Source of the DNA: Kamptonema formosum PCC 10802
GTDB lineage: Bacteria > Cyanobacteriota > Cyanobacteriia > Cyanobacteriales > Oscillatoriaceae
Direction: 5' to 3'
DNA: 64,000 nucleotides
NCBI RefSeq assembly: GCF_000332335.1
Contig: NZ_KB235949.1
Coordinates: 487,202-551,201 of the forward strand
Position numbers and translations under genes: made by a program. The first letter of the stretch is position 1. Each line of letters opens with the position of its first letter. Below are positions 8,795-17,636 of the stretch, one piece after another. The notes beneath the pieces were generated by a model. That model saw only the letters and a list, made by a program, of their open reading frames with translations. It made no database searches and was not told where the DNA came from.

Positions 8795-10048
8795 ATGCAA
8801 ACACAACCCCACGACTCCCACTCTGACTCCGGCACTCCCAAAGGCCAATTTTCCTGGCAAAAGTCAGCCAGCTACTTGTCGATGCTTTTCCTGGGAGCCG
8901 GCATCACCTTGTCAGGCACCTACTTACTTTCTAACAAGCCGCTCTTATCCCAGCAGTCCCAACCTGTGGCGCAAGCGGCACCGGCACCGGCACCCCCAGG
9001 GATTCAAACCAGACTGCCGGTGAGTGCAGACTCCAATTTTATTACCGCAGTGGTTGAGAAAGTCGGGCCGGCTGTGGTGCGAATCGACTCCTCCCGCACA
9101 GTGACTTCTCAGGTGCCCGATGCCTTCAACGATCCATTCTTCCGCCAGTTTTTTGGCTCTCGCGTGCCCCAGGAACCCGAGCAGCGGGTTGAAAAGGGGA
9201 GCGGTTCCGGCTTTATTATAAATTCTAACGGTCAAATTCTCACCAACGCCCATGTGGTGGATGGTGCCGATACGGTGATGGTGACGCTCAAGGATGGGCG
9301 CAGCTTCAAGGGCAAAGTGCTCGGTACGGATGCGGTGACGGATGTGGCCGTTGTCAAGATTGAGGCCAGCAACCTGCCAACCGTGGCGGTGGGCGACTCC
9401 GAGAAGCTGCAACCCGGAGAGTGGGCGATCGCCATCGGCAACCCCCTGGGGCTTGACAATACCGTCACCGTGGGCATTATCAGCGCCACCGGTCGCACGA
9501 GCTCCCAAATTGGCGTCCCCGATAAGCGAGTGAGCTTTATTCAAACGGATGCGGCGATTAATCCCGGCAACTCTGGCGGACCGCTGCTGAATGCTGCCGG
9601 TGAGGTGATTGGCATGAATACGGCGATTATCCAGGGCGCTCAAGGGCTGGGCTTCGCCATTCCCATCAATAGGGCGCAAAATATCGCCGGGCAGCTGATC
9701 GCCACCGGCAAGGCGGATCACCCGTATTTGGGCATCCAGATGGTGACGCTCACCCCGGAACTGAAGAAAGATATCAACAGCAATCCCAACGCCGCTCTGA
9801 GTGTGGATGAGGATCAAGGCGTGCTGATTGTGAAAGTCATGCCCAACTCACCGGCAGCTAAATCCGGACTGCGTGCCGGTGACGTGATCAAACAAATCAA
9901 TGGCCAGTCGGTGACGGATGCTGGCAGCGTGCAGCAAGCCGTGGAAAAAGGGAAGGTGGGTGGCGATCTGCAGGTGCAGTTGCGCCGCAACAGCCAGAAC
10001 CTCAACGTAGCTGTGCGCACCGGCGCTTTCCCCGCCCAAGTGCAATAG
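8795..10048 (+). CDS. HtrA/Deg family serine endoprotease (HhoA/HhoB-like)
   Basis: 417 residues from ATG 8795, preferred over a GTG 60 nt upstream because the extension lacks family character. Residues 24-48 are an uncleaved anchor or signal segment, followed by a Pro/Ala spacer. The trypsin-like domain has the full triad: His153 (TNAHVV), Asp183 (TDVAVVKI) and Ser260 (GNSGGPL). One PDZ domain follows at about 320-410 ([20 protein letters not shown]). This is the domain order of periplasmic or lumenal Deg proteases that degrade misfolded proteins; in cyanobacteria HhoA and HhoB localise to the periplasm or cell envelope. A clear intrinsic terminator follows within 40 bp, so it is probably monocistronic. 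Confidence 0.95.
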   Translation: MQTQPHDSHSDSGTPKGQFSWQKSASYLSMLFLGAGITLSGTYLLSNKPLLSQQSQPVAQAAPAPAPPGIQTRLPVSADSNFITAVVEKVGPAVVRIDSSRTVTSQVPDAFNDPFFRQFFGSRVPQEPEQRVEKGSGSGFIINSNGQILTNAHVVDGADTVMVTLKDGRSFKGKVLGTDAVTDVAVVKIEASNLPTVAVGDSEKLQPGEWAIAIGNPLGLDNTVTVGIISATGRTSSQIGVPDKRVSFIQTDAAINPGNSGGPLLNAAGEVIGMNTAIIQGAQGLGFAIPINRAQNIAGQLIATGKADHPYLGIQMVTLTPELKKDINSNPNAALSVDEDQGVLIVKVMPNSPAAKSGLRAGDVIKQINGQSVTDAGSVQQAVEKGKVGGDLQVQLRRNSQNLNVAVRTGAFPAQVQ

Positions 10049-10085
10049 CTGGCTTTTCCTTAGAGGTTTCTCGCTCCAATTAGAT

Positions 10086-10114
10086 GGGATGGGCGTGTTG
10101 CCCGTCCCTTTTTT
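10086..10114 (+). terminator. Intrinsic terminator of the HtrA-family gene
   Basis: GGGATGGGC, a 5-nt loop and GCCCGTCCC (one G-T pair) form a 9-bp stem followed by six T residues, 38 bp after the protease stop codon. Confidence 0.85.
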
Positions 10115-10450
10115 AGTGGCATACTAGAATTTATATCTGGCACCCCGCTCAAGCAAGCGGCTTGCCTAGCTATTTTGTATAGCAAGAAACAGTCAGTTTA
10201 GGACATGGGCATCACGCAAAAGGGCATCATCGCATCATCGCCAGAACGCATGCAGCTGTGTGTCTTCCATGATGCGCCCGGGGCCATGCGCCATGCGCCA
10301 TGCGCCATGCCATTAATGTCCGCGCCCTAAATGCCTGCTGCTATAACTTGATATCTGGCACTCCCCTCCCCTGCGGCTTGCCTAGCTGTTTTGTAGTGAC
10401 GGTGCCAGATTTCAGCCCCCCTTAAGTAATAGGTCAGGAACGCTTCTGGA
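10115..10450. repeat. Intergenic region with a duplicated 45-bp repeat and CATGCGC heptamers
   Basis: No gene seen. Two related copies (10132-10179 and 10351-10395) share ATATCTGGCAC, then CGGCTTGCCTAGCT and TTTTGTA. The second is followed by GTGCCAGAT (10402-10410), an inverted match to its own start, so it may be a complete small palindromic element. Between them lie four CATGCGC-type heptamers (10275-10305). Confidence 0.6.
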
Positions 10451-11293
10451 ATGAATATAATCAGATCTCTGCAAAAACAACCCAAGCCCCTCGCACTGTT
10501 ATTAGGAATTATCCTGGTGCTTCTGCTGGGAGCTATCGACTCTAAAATTCCCCCAAATATTTCTTTCTCACCGTTTTATTTAATTCCGGTATCTCTGACA
10601 GCTTGGCTAGCTGGTGAGGTGGCCGGTTTGCTGATCTCTCTCGCCAGTGCGGTAACGTGGTATCTAGTCAATCCTGCAGAAAACACCGCCGGCTATTTTG
10701 CGATCCCAGTGTGGAACGCCTTCATGAGATTTATCTTTTTTGCAAATGCTACCTATCTGATAGGAGAGATTAGATATTCTCAGGATCGGGAGAGAAAGCT
10801 AGCTAGAACAGATGCCCTGACCAACTTGTCCAACCGGCGGGCTTTTTTTGAATTAGCCGGCATGGAAATCGCCCGGGCAAAAAGGTACAGAACCCCCCTG
10901 ACGGTGGCCTATATTGATGCCGATAATTTCAAGCATTTTAACGAAGATTTTGGCTTTCGCACGGGCGACGACCTGTTAAAACTAATCGCTAAAACTATTC
11001 TGACTAATTTGCGCAGCACCGATCTAATCGCCAGACTCGGAGGGGATGAATTTGCCATCCTGCTGCCCGAGACGGCATACGACCCCGCCCAAATAGCCAT
11101 CAGTCGAGTTCAGAACGCACTCTTAGAGGCTGTAATCGATCTAAAATGGCCGGTAACCTTTAGCATCGGTGCAGTTACCTTCATCCAGCCACCGACTTCA
11201 GTTGAGGAAATGATAGAGAGAGCCGACAGTCTCATGTACTTTGCCAAACAGAACGGCAAGAATATGGTAAAGCACGAGCGTTTCACAGAGTAA
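10451..11293 (+). CDS. Membrane-anchored diguanylate cyclase (GGDEF)
   Basis: 280 residues. Residues 1-105 contain four hydrophobic segments forming a small membrane sensor of unknown type. The GGDEF domain spans about 115-275: DALTNLSNRRAF, AYIDADNFKHFND-like metal site, the catalytic GGDEF at 197-201 and an intact inhibitory site RSTD at 188-191, five residues upstream. It should make cyclic di-GMP from GTP with product feedback inhibition. No EAL or PAS domain is present. It is monocistronic; the 3' end meets the minus-strand permease gene tail-to-tail across a short hairpin. Confidence 0.92.
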   Translation: MNIIRSLQKQPKPLALLLGIILVLLLGAIDSKIPPNISFSPFYLIPVSLTAWLAGEVAGLLISLASAVTWYLVNPAENTAGYFAIPVWNAFMRFIFFANATYLIGEIRYSQDRERKLARTDALTNLSNRRAFFELAGMEIARAKRYRTPLTVAYIDADNFKHFNEDFGFRTGDDLLKLIAKTILTNLRSTDLIARLGGDEFAILLPETAYDPAQIAISRVQNALLEAVIDLKWPVTFSIGAVTFIQPPTSVEEMIERADSLMYFAKQNGKNMVKHERFTE

Positions 11294-11331
11294 GCCACGA
11301 GCAATTAAGCAGCGGGGTTCGAGAGTTAGAG

Positions 11332-11361
11332 GAACCGGGTTTCTTAAAGAAAGCCGGTTTC
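11332..11361. terminator. Bidirectional hairpin between convergent genes
   Basis: GAACCGGGTTTCTT pairs imperfectly with AAGAAAGCCGGTTTC. This is a member of the AGAAACCGGGTTTC palindrome family, placed exactly between the convergent diguanylate cyclase and permease genes, where it could stop transcription from both sides. Confidence 0.5.
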
Positions 11362-11374
11362 TAAACTCTTTTAC

Positions 11375-13114
11375 TTAAACCAGGAGCTGATATTTTTCCT
11401 GAGCCAAGCGGTAAAGCGGACGCCAGACTAAACGATTGGTCAGCACCACGAGGAGCGACATCACACTCGTAGCAGCCAGCAGCAAAGGAAAATTGCCGGT
11501 GGCGGTTGCCTGAGAGATCGTTGCGCCCAGACCAGCTGTGACGATGACCTGGCCTTTGAACTGCACGTACTCACTGACAATACTGGCATTCCAAGCCCCC
11601 CCAACAGCCGTAATAATACCCGTAATCAAATAGGGGAAAATTCCTGGCAGAATCACGGTGCGCCAGCGCTCGATGAGGGAGAGTTTATAAATCTTCGCCG
11701 CTTCAAATAGGTCGGAGGGAATAGCTTGAGCGCCGGCAATCACATTAAACAGCAAATACCACATCGTCCCCAGCATCATCAGAGCCACCGAGCCGATCTG
11801 CAAGCCACCGCCAATCTGGGTTAAAAGCAGCAGCAAAACAGGAAATAAAGCAGTTGCCGGTACGGAAGCGGCTATTTGCACCAGAGGTTGCAAAACCTGA
11901 GCCAGACGGGGATTGCGACCGATGGCCACCCCCACCGGGACCGCCCACAGCAGCGACAAAAGGAGAGCGCTGAGGACCCGCAAGGCGGTAAAAATCGCCC
12001 CAGCAATAACTTTTTGCCAGTCAGACAGTCCCAAAACTCGCAGCAGCATCACAGCTTCCCAAGTCCCCCACAAAACAATCAAGGCAAACCCGCTGACAAA
12101 CAGCCAGCTCACCCACTGAGAGATCGGGGAGCGCCGGCTGCGGTCCGCACTGACTGCGCTCGGAGGCGCAAACGTTCTGGCTAAAGCCAAGTCGAAACTC
12201 TCCCGCACCGGCAGCAGGCGCGATGTTAAAATCCTCACCGTGGGAGAGCGCCGCAAAAAAGCCAGGACAGCAGAGCGGGGCGAACTTTGGGCTTCCACCG
12301 TCTCCATCTTAAATTTCTCCACCCAGGCAATCAGCGGCTGCCAAAGAAAAAAATCAATCGCCACAATTACGGCAATCAACACCGACAGGCCCCAGGCAAT
12401 CGCCCCAAAATTTCCCTCCTCAGCTGCTGTCCCCAAAAAAGACCCCAAACCGGGCAAGTGAAACTGTTTGTCGCCCAAAGTAAAGGATTCAATGGCAATC
12501 AGAAAAAACCAACCGCCCGCCACAGACATGACGCTGTTCCACACCAAGCCAATTGCCCCCGCCGGCAGCTCTAAAGTCCAAAACTGCTGCCAAGCGTTCA
12601 GCCGGTAGACTCTGGCGGCTTCTCGCAGCTCTCGCGGAATCCCGCAGAGAGATTGATAAAAGCTAAAAGTCATGTTCCAAGTCATGCCGGTGAAAATCAG
12701 CAGGATGGCGGCCAGCTCCACGCCAATCCGCTCACCGGGAAATAAGGTAATGAGGGCTAGAACCACTCCCGGTAAAAAAGACAAAACTGGAATTGACTGC
12801 AAAATATCCAGCAGGGGAATTAAAAATTTAGCAGCCAGGGGGAAGCGATAAGCGCTGTAGGCGTATATCAGCGTAAACAGCAGGGATAAAAAATAAGCCA
12901 CACCCATGCGCAAAAGGGTTTGGGCTGTGTATGCGGGTAAAACGGTTACGCTCGTCTCAATTTTGAGCGCCGGGCTGTAGGAACCGCTGAATTGCGCCGC
13001 TGTTTGGACAACCACCGCAATCAGAGAAAAAATTGCTAAAATTAGCAAGAAATCTGGCCAATTACAAGCCGTCCGGTCTAAAGTTTTATTCTGGGGAGTC
13101 AGGGGTCTAGTCAT
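11375..13114 (-). CDS. ABC transporter permease with two fused permease domains
   Basis: 579 residues, about twice a normal permease. Two BPD-type permease units follow each other: the first about residues 65-290 (EAA loop around LREAARVYRLNAWQQFWTLELP), the second about 360-570 (EAA loop DLFEAAKIYKLSLIERWRTVILP). Each has about six membrane segments, separated by a charged linker at 290-345. The EAA loops contact the ATPase, so one chain supplies both permease halves. The family is the nitrate/sulfonate/taurine-type importers. It lies 112 bp downstream of its ATPase gene on the same strand. No substrate-binding protein is in the window, so the substrate cannot be assigned. Confidence 0.88.
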   Translation of the reverse strand: MTRPLTPQNKTLDRTACNWPDFLLILAIFSLIAVVVQTAAQFSGSYSPALKIETSVTVLPAYTAQTLLRMGVAYFLSLLFTLIYAYSAYRFPLAAKFLIPLLDILQSIPVLSFLPGVVLALITLFPGERIGVELAAILLIFTGMTWNMTFSFYQSLCGIPRELREAARVYRLNAWQQFWTLELPAGAIGLVWNSVMSVAGGWFFLIAIESFTLGDKQFHLPGLGSFLGTAAEEGNFGAIAWGLSVLIAVIVAIDFFLWQPLIAWVEKFKMETVEAQSSPRSAVLAFLRRSPTVRILTSRLLPVRESFDLALARTFAPPSAVSADRSRRSPISQWVSWLFVSGFALIVLWGTWEAVMLLRVLGLSDWQKVIAGAIFTALRVLSALLLSLLWAVPVGVAIGRNPRLAQVLQPLVQIAASVPATALFPVLLLLLTQIGGGLQIGSVALMMLGTMWYLLFNVIAGAQAIPSDLFEAAKIYKLSLIERWRTVILPGIFPYLITGIITAVGGAWNASIVSEYVQFKGQVIVTAGLGATISQATATGNFPLLLAATSVMSLLVVLTNRLVWRPLYRLAQEKYQLLV

Positions 13115-13226
13115 GCCGGTTTGAGATTTTTAGCTATTGTACCGGGAGCGAGTTAAAAACAAAACTGCGAGAGCTGGGAGGCTCTCACTTCTTGCCGGGA
13201 TTCAACCGGTTTCTCACCGCTCTATT

Positions 13227-14567
13227 TTAATTATGAACAGCCAGCGGTGGCTGACTGGTTTCTAAGAAAATTTCTCCAGCCGGCTTGTCGTAGCCATAGA
13301 GTTCTGCGTAGCGCCCCCAGTCGATAGCAGTTTCCAGTTGCAGCTCTGCTTCTTGCGGGCTGAAGTGGACTTCCAGAATATCCAGGATCAGCTCTTTGGG
13401 AATGCGCTGATTGCGCTTCGCCTGAATCAGGCGGTAAATTTGCTGTACGAGGCGGATATTGTCTAGGATTTGGGTGCGAATAATTTGTTTGCGCTCATCA
13501 ATCCCGCCGGCAAGGAACTGCTGCCCTACAGGAGTGAGGCTAATATCCCCCTGCTGGACAGAGACGAGATTCATCAGCTTTGCTGCCTCAACGATGGGGA
13601 GCATCTCATCCACTTCCAGGAGCAATTCTTGCGCGAGGCGGTACAAGTCTCCTTGCCGGTCCTCCAAGAGTTCCAGAAAGCCAGCAATCGCGCCTGTCCG
13701 CACCGGCGGCAAAGACTGGTATTTGGCGGTTTGAGCCGGTTGCGGCTCAGAAACGGTGGGGGCCGGCTGGCTAATTTCGCAGCTGATATCCGGCTGGGTG
13801 AGAATTTTGTAAACCTGGTCTACGAGCGCCTGGAACTGGGGGCTTTTGCGGTCGCGATAGTGAGGCAGCTTCACTGCAATATCTGCCCGGATTCGCCCCG
13901 GATTGCGACCGAGAACGACAATCCGGTCTGCCAAAATTACCGCCTCTTCAATCCCGTGGGTAACAATTAAAATAGACTGGGTGGGAATGCGACGATCTAA
14001 CCACAAATCTAATAACTCAAAGCGCAGGTTTTCTGCCGTCAGCACGTCGAGAGCGGAGAAAGGCTCATCCATGCAAAGCAATTCCGGCTCGACGGCTAGG
14101 GCTCTGGCAAATCCCACCCGCTGGCGCATCCCGCCAGAGAGTTCTTTTGGATACGCATTTTCAAACCCATCCAGACCGATAACATCGATCATGCGCAGCG
14201 CCTTTTGCCGCCGCGCCTCTGGGAGCTCTCCCTTTGCCTTTAACCCCAGCTCCACATTTTCCAGCACCGTTAACCAGGGATAGAGGGCAAAATTTTGAAA
14301 AACTATGGCCACTCCCGAATTTAAGCCCACTAATGGCCGGTTGTGGTAAAGAATTTGACCCCGCGTGGGCGGAACCAGACCGGCAATCATCCGCATCAAG
14401 GTGGACTTCCCCGAACCGGAGGGCCCGAGCAAGGCGACAATCTGCCCTGAAACCAGCTCCAGATCGATCGGCTCCAGGATTGTGATTTCCTGGCCGTTGG
14501 GTTGTTTGTAAGACTTGCCCACACCTGCCAGCGCAATTAATTGCTTGGTTGCTGCTTTGACGACCAT
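13227..14567 (-). CDS. ABC transporter ATP-binding protein with AAA-associated C-terminal domain
   Basis: 446 residues. Residues 1-250 are the nucleotide-binding domain: Walker A GPSGSGKST (48-56), Q-loop VFQNFALYPW, signature LSGGM (143-147), Walker B LLCMDEP with the D-loop SALD, and H-loop VTHG. Residues about 295-430 match the AAA-associated C-terminal domain found on nitrate/sulfonate-type ATPases, which may sense or regulate transport. It pairs with the fused permease downstream. GGGGAG six bases before the ATG supports the start at 14567. An importer of an oxyanion or organic sulfur/nitrogen compound is likely but unproven. Confidence 0.9.
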   Translation of the reverse strand: MVVKAATKQLIALAGVGKSYKQPNGQEITILEPIDLELVSGQIVALLGPSGSGKSTLMRMIAGLVPPTRGQILYHNRPLVGLNSGVAIVFQNFALYPWLTVLENVELGLKAKGELPEARRQKALRMIDVIGLDGFENAYPKELSGGMRQRVGFARALAVEPELLCMDEPFSALDVLTAENLRFELLDLWLDRRIPTQSILIVTHGIEEAVILADRIVVLGRNPGRIRADIAVKLPHYRDRKSPQFQALVDQVYKILTQPDISCEISQPAPTVSEPQPAQTAKYQSLPPVRTGAIAGFLELLEDRQGDLYRLAQELLLEVDEMLPIVEAAKLMNLVSVQQGDISLTPVGQQFLAGGIDERKQIIRTQILDNIRLVQQIYRLIQAKRNQRIPKELILDILEVHFSPQEAELQLETAIDWGRYAELYGYDKPAGEIFLETSQPPLAVHN

Positions 14568-14753
14568 AACTCCCCCTGGGGCGCGTTAGTAATAGCGGTT
14601 GGGCATTGACTGGCGGCATTCCAGCAAACGCCCTTGACAGAGGCCAACTCGATTCCCTGACGGCAGGTGACTCTCCCGCTCCATTCCAGGGCACGGATAG
14701 TTTAGCATCCATCTGGGGGTGATTGAGTGTGAGCTGCGACACCAGTTGAGGGG

Positions 14754-14879
14754 TTAGTCTGGGGGGGTGGTGTGAGGGAACAGGTAGGCGATGGCAGCCC
14801 ATCCCGAACAAACCAGCAGACTCACCAGAAATAGAGAAAGAATCATACCAGGCATGGCCAGAACCGGAACCCATTTCAC
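14754..14879 (-). CDS. Possible 41-aa single-pass membrane peptide
   Basis: A GTG start complementary to 14877-14879 gives a 41-residue peptide with a basic start (VKW), one strong transmembrane segment (about residues 10-33, GMILSLFLVSLLVCSGWAA) and a polar end (PHTTPPD). Composition fits a real small membrane protein, but there is no clear ribosome site and the frame stays open upstream, so it remains a candidate only. Confidence 0.35.
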   Translation of the reverse strand: MKWVPVLAMPGMILSLFLVSLLVCSGWAAIAYLFPHTTPPD

Positions 14880-14959
14880 TAATTTCAGCTTAGGTTTCGG
14901 GTGTGTCGATCTCGTGACTGGTTTGTGACAATCTTGAGAAAGCTTGCCGCCGGGCGCGC

Positions 14960-15079
14960 TATAGCAGTAGCCATATTGCTTAGGACAGCAGGAGCCGGGG
15001 AGCAACGGGAGCCGGGGAGCTTCGGGAGCTCAGGAGCAGGGGAGCCAGAATGTCCGTTCCCTAAGTGGTTACTGCTATA
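14960..15079. mobile_element. MITE-like element, copy near the histidine kinase
   Basis: 120 bp starting TATAGCAGTAGCCATATTGC and ending CTAAGTGGTTACTGCTATA: imperfect inverted ends of the TATAGCAGT...ACTGCTATA family. The interior holds three short GGAGCCGGGGAGC-like direct repeats. It ends 11 bp from the histidine-kinase stop codon. Confidence 0.7.
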
Positions 15080-15089
15080 ACAGGGCACC

Positions 15090-16184
15090 TCACTCAGCCA
15101 AAGGCAGCCAAAAGCGAAAAGTGCTGCCCTCACCCGACCGGCTTTCCACCTCAATTTGGCCACCTTGCAGCTCAACCAGCCGGCGAGAGATGGCCAAACC
15201 CAAGCCACTGCCGCCAGAATCCCGAGATCGGGACTGGTCCGCGCGCCAGAAGCGCTCAAAGACGTGGGGCAAATCTTCAGGCGCAATGCCGGTGCCGGTA
15301 TCCGTTACCGCCACCCAGAGTTTGCCGGTGTCAGTCCAGGCGCGAACCGCAATTGAACCGGCAGCGGTGTGGCGCAGCGCATTTCCCAGCAGGTTGACCA
15401 AAATTTGCTCGGTGCGGTCCGCATCCGCCAGTGCCGGCGGCAGCTGTTGCGGGCACTCCAATCGCAGGACCGGCCCGTCTTCGAGCACTTGGTCGGCAAA
15501 TTTCTCCACCAGAGATGCCAACAGCGGACGCAGATTCACCGGCTGCAAATTAATCGGCAAATACCCAGCCTCCGCCTTCGAGAGCTCTTGCAAATCGCTC
15601 ACTAACCGCTGCATGCGCCGGGTTTCCCTCACCAGCCGCAAATAAATATCTGGAGAGGGTTCAATCCTGCCATCAGCGAGTTCCTCCAAATAACCGCGCA
15701 TAACCGTTAAAGGCGTGCGCAATTCGTGGCTCAAGTCGCCAATCAGCTGCCGCCGGCGCACCTCCACGCCTTCCAGACTGGCTGCCATGCGGTTGAAACT
15801 GGCACCCAGCCGGTTCAGTTCTGGAATTTCCCACGCCGGCATCCGCTCATCCATCTGACCTCGGGCAAACTTTTGAGTGATTTTTTCCATCTGATTCAGC
15901 GGCTGCGTAATCCGTTTAGCCACCCAGTACGACAGGCCACCGGCAGCCGTGCCACCGACAACAACCGCCCAAAAAGTGCTGCGATTCCAAGCGATTTCAA
16001 ACCCTTCCACGATTTGAGTGCGGGCGTAGCGCAAGGTGAAATCCGGGCCTTCTAGCTGTTCCAGATGCCTGACGAACAAATGGGGCGAAGAAACTTTGCT
16101 GGTAATCACAAAACTGCCCACGCCCACCACCATCACCAGTAAGTGGGAGAAAAATAAGCGCGTTCTCAGTGCTGCTTTAGTCAT
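15090..16184 (-). CDS. Sensor histidine kinase (two membrane segments, HAMP, HisKA, HATPase)
   Basis: 364 residues from the ATG at 16184; an upstream extension to 16328 is only translated heptamer repeat and is rejected. Residues 10-28 and 70-90 are membrane segments flanking a short periplasmic domain; HAMP about 90-143; HisKA with His153 in DLSHELRTPL; HATPase about 250-362 with N-box NALRH, G1 DTGTGI and G2 GGSGLGLA. It is the likely partner of the OmpR-type regulator encoded upstream on the same strand, but the repeats and four-helix-bundle gene now separate them and remove any visible ribosome site. Confidence 0.9.
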   Translation of the reverse strand: MTKAALRTRLFFSHLLVMVVGVGSFVITSKVSSPHLFVRHLEQLEGPDFTLRYARTQIVEGFEIAWNRSTFWAVVVGGTAAGGLSYWVAKRITQPLNQMEKITQKFARGQMDERMPAWEIPELNRLGASFNRMAASLEGVEVRRRQLIGDLSHELRTPLTVMRGYLEELADGRIEPSPDIYLRLVRETRRMQRLVSDLQELSKAEAGYLPINLQPVNLRPLLASLVEKFADQVLEDGPVLRLECPQQLPPALADADRTEQILVNLLGNALRHTAAGSIAVRAWTDTGKLWVAVTDTGTGIAPEDLPHVFERFWRADQSRSRDSGGSGLGLAISRRLVELQGGQIEVESRSGEGSTFRFWLPLAE

Positions 16185-16189
16185 ATTAA

Positions 16190-16335
16190 TTGGGCATTGG
16201 GCATTGGGCATTGGGCATTGGGCATTGGGCATTGGGCATTGGGCATTGGGCATTACTGAAAATCTTCCCCACGCCCCATGCCCCATGCGCCATGTCCCAT
16301 GCGCTATACCCCATGCCCCACGCTCCATGCGCTAT
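16190..16335. repeat. Heptameric tandem repeats, TGGGCAT then CCCATGC types
   Basis: Eight or so consecutive TGGGCAT heptamers (16191-16252), then CTGAAAATCTTCCCC and CCCATGC/GCCATGC heptamers to about 16335. The same order (TGGGCAT block, TGAAAATCTTCCCC, CATGCGC block) recurs at 16745-16925, so the four-helix-bundle gene is bracketed by direct repeats. This is the STRR class of cyanobacterial repeats. Confidence 0.85.
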
Positions 16336-16341
16336 GCTCTC

Positions 16342-16707
16342 CTATTCTCTATTGCCTATTGATTTTAAGTAAGCATTAAGCTTGGGGGTCAGTTCATAAA
16401 TAATTGGTTTGAGTGTGGCTACCTGTTCAATTGTCAATAGCTGTCGAGCGTAGGCGAGTCTCAACCAGTTTATTGTTTCGTATAAAGAGCCTCTAGCAAT
16501 CTTGACAAAGCGTTTATTCTCTGGGCCATTATATCGCCCCCGTCCTTCGGCAATATTGGCGCAGACGCTATCTGCTGCGCGAACAATTTGCTTCCCGATA
16601 GTATCTTTAGCAAACTCGTTCCATTGCTTGACAATACGCCAAATCTCATTCGCCATCTTCTCAGCTAATTGGTAAACATGCAAATTTTCAAAATCAGGTC
16701 TTCCCAT
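16342..16707 (-). CDS. Four-helix-bundle protein (23S rRNA intervening-sequence family)
   Basis: 121 residues. It opens MGRPDFENLHVYQLAEKM and carries the family signatures KDTIGKQIVRAADSVCANIAEG and GSLYETINWL. This matches the 23S-rRNA-IVS-encoded or 'four helix bundle' family (TIGR02436), found inside rRNA intervening sequences of some bacteria and as orphan genes in cyanobacteria; the function is unknown. Here it lies between a response regulator and its kinase, flanked by direct copies of a heptamer-repeat block. That arrangement suggests insertion as a unit into the operon. Confidence 0.9.
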   Translation of the reverse strand: MGRPDFENLHVYQLAEKMANEIWRIVKQWNEFAKDTIGKQIVRAADSVCANIAEGRGRYNGPENKRFVKIARGSLYETINWLRLAYARQLLTIEQVATLKPIIYELTPKLNAYLKSIGNRE

Positions 16708-16744
16708 ATTGCCCTCTCAACTCCTAATGTCTCATCCCCCATCC

Positions 16745-16927
16745 CCCATAAGCATTGGGCATTGGGAATTGGGCATTGGGCATGGGGCAAAAGCTGAAAA
16801 TCTTCCCCATGCGCCATGCCCCATGCGCCATGCCCCATGCGCCATGCCCTATGCGCCATGCCCTATGCGCCATGCCCGATGCGCTATGCCCTATGCGCCA
16901 TGCCCTATGCGCCATGCCCCATGCCCT
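16745..16927. repeat. Heptameric tandem repeats, second flank
   Basis: TGGGCAT-type units (16751-16785), AGCTGAAAATCTTCCCC, then about seventeen CATGCGC/CATGCCC heptamers ending next to the response-regulator stop codon. Direct counterpart of 16190-16335 on the other side of the four-helix-bundle gene. Confidence 0.85.
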
Positions 16928-16928
16928 A

Positions 16929-17636
16929 TTATATCGCTGCATCTTCAAACTTGTATCCAATGCCGATTGCCGTCTTAATAAAAGTAGGATTCCCCGGGTC
17001 AGGCTCAACTTTTTTCCGCAGCCGGGCAACATGAGTGTCAACCACTCGCTCATCCCCAAAAAAGTCATCCCCCCACAGTTTGTCAATCAGCTGCGCTCGA
17101 CTCCAAACGCGCCCCGGATGGCTGACAAATGTTGCCAAAAGATTAAATTCCAGTGCCGTCAAGTCGAGCGTTTCTGACTCACCGGCGCTCAGGTGGCGGC
17201 TGGCGGTGTGCTGGTCTATATCTACTGTGAAATGTGGCGTGCGGTAAAGCTGCTGCTGGCCACCTTGCCGCAAGCTGCGCCGCAACAGCGCCCGCACCCG
17301 AGCCACCAATTCCCTGGGGCTGAAGGGTTTGACCATATAGTCGTCAGCGCCGGTGGACAAGCCAATCACCCGGTCAATTTCCTCGCCCTTCGCCGTCAGC
17401 ATCAGAATATACGGGTCTTTCGGGCCCGGTTTTTGGCGGATGCGGGCGCACACTTCCAACCCGTCCAAACCGGGGAGCATTAAATCCAGCACGATTAAGT
17501 CCGGTGGCTGTTCCCGAAACACTTGCAGCGCACTCAGCCCATCCCGGCAGCACCGGCAGCGAAACCCTTCTGCTTCCAGCGTGTGCTGGATCAGCCGCGC
17601 GATTTCCGGTTCGTCCTCAACTATCAAAATCTCCAT
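16929..17636 (-). CDS. OmpR/PhoB-family response regulator
   Basis: 235 residues from the ATG at 17636 (MEILIVEDEPE); the upstream Met at 17684 adds 16 atypical residues. The receiver domain spans 1-118 with the acidic pocket EDE, phospho-acceptor Asp51 (LIVLDLMLPG), switch Thr (MLTA) and Lys (VKPF). The C-terminal winged-helix domain (about 135-232) shows LTALEFNLLATF, RVWSRAQLIDKLWG and RVVDTHVARLRKKV. It was probably co-transcribed with the histidine kinase at 15090-16184. The last residues run into the heptamer-repeat block, which begins two bases before the stop. Confidence 0.92.
   Translation of the reverse strand: MEILIVEDEPEIARLIQHTLEAEGFRCRCCRDGLSALQVFREQPPDLIVLDLMLPGLDGLEVCARIRQKPGPKDPYILMLTAKGEEIDRVIGLSTGADDYMVKPFSPRELVARVRALLRRSLRQGGQQQLYRTPHFTVDIDQHTASRHLSAGESETLDLTALEFNLLATFVSHPGRVWSRAQLIDKLWGDDFFGDERVVDTHVARLRKKVEPDPGNPTFIKTAIGIGYKFEDAAI

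Larger units (their letters stand above)
14568..15089. other. Intergenic region with possible small ORF and a MITE-like element
   Basis: About 520 bp between the ABC ATPase and the histidine kinase. It contains a possible 41-aa membrane peptide (14754-14879) and a MITE-like element (14960-15079). The remainder shows no recognised signal. Confidence 0.5.

Noticed and set aside
8945-9817. 290-residue minus-strand ORF opposite the HtrA-family protease
   Set aside because: It covers the catalytic domain of the protease on the other strand; no independent signals.
16185-16328. N-terminal extension of the histidine kinase
   Set aside because: The 48 extra residues are translated heptamer repeats (MPNAQCP units); the conserved protein starts at MTKAALRTRL.
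16190-16930. Possible CRISPR array from regularly repeated short units
   Set aside because: The units are contiguous heptamers without unique spacers, as in STRR repeats; no cas genes are present.
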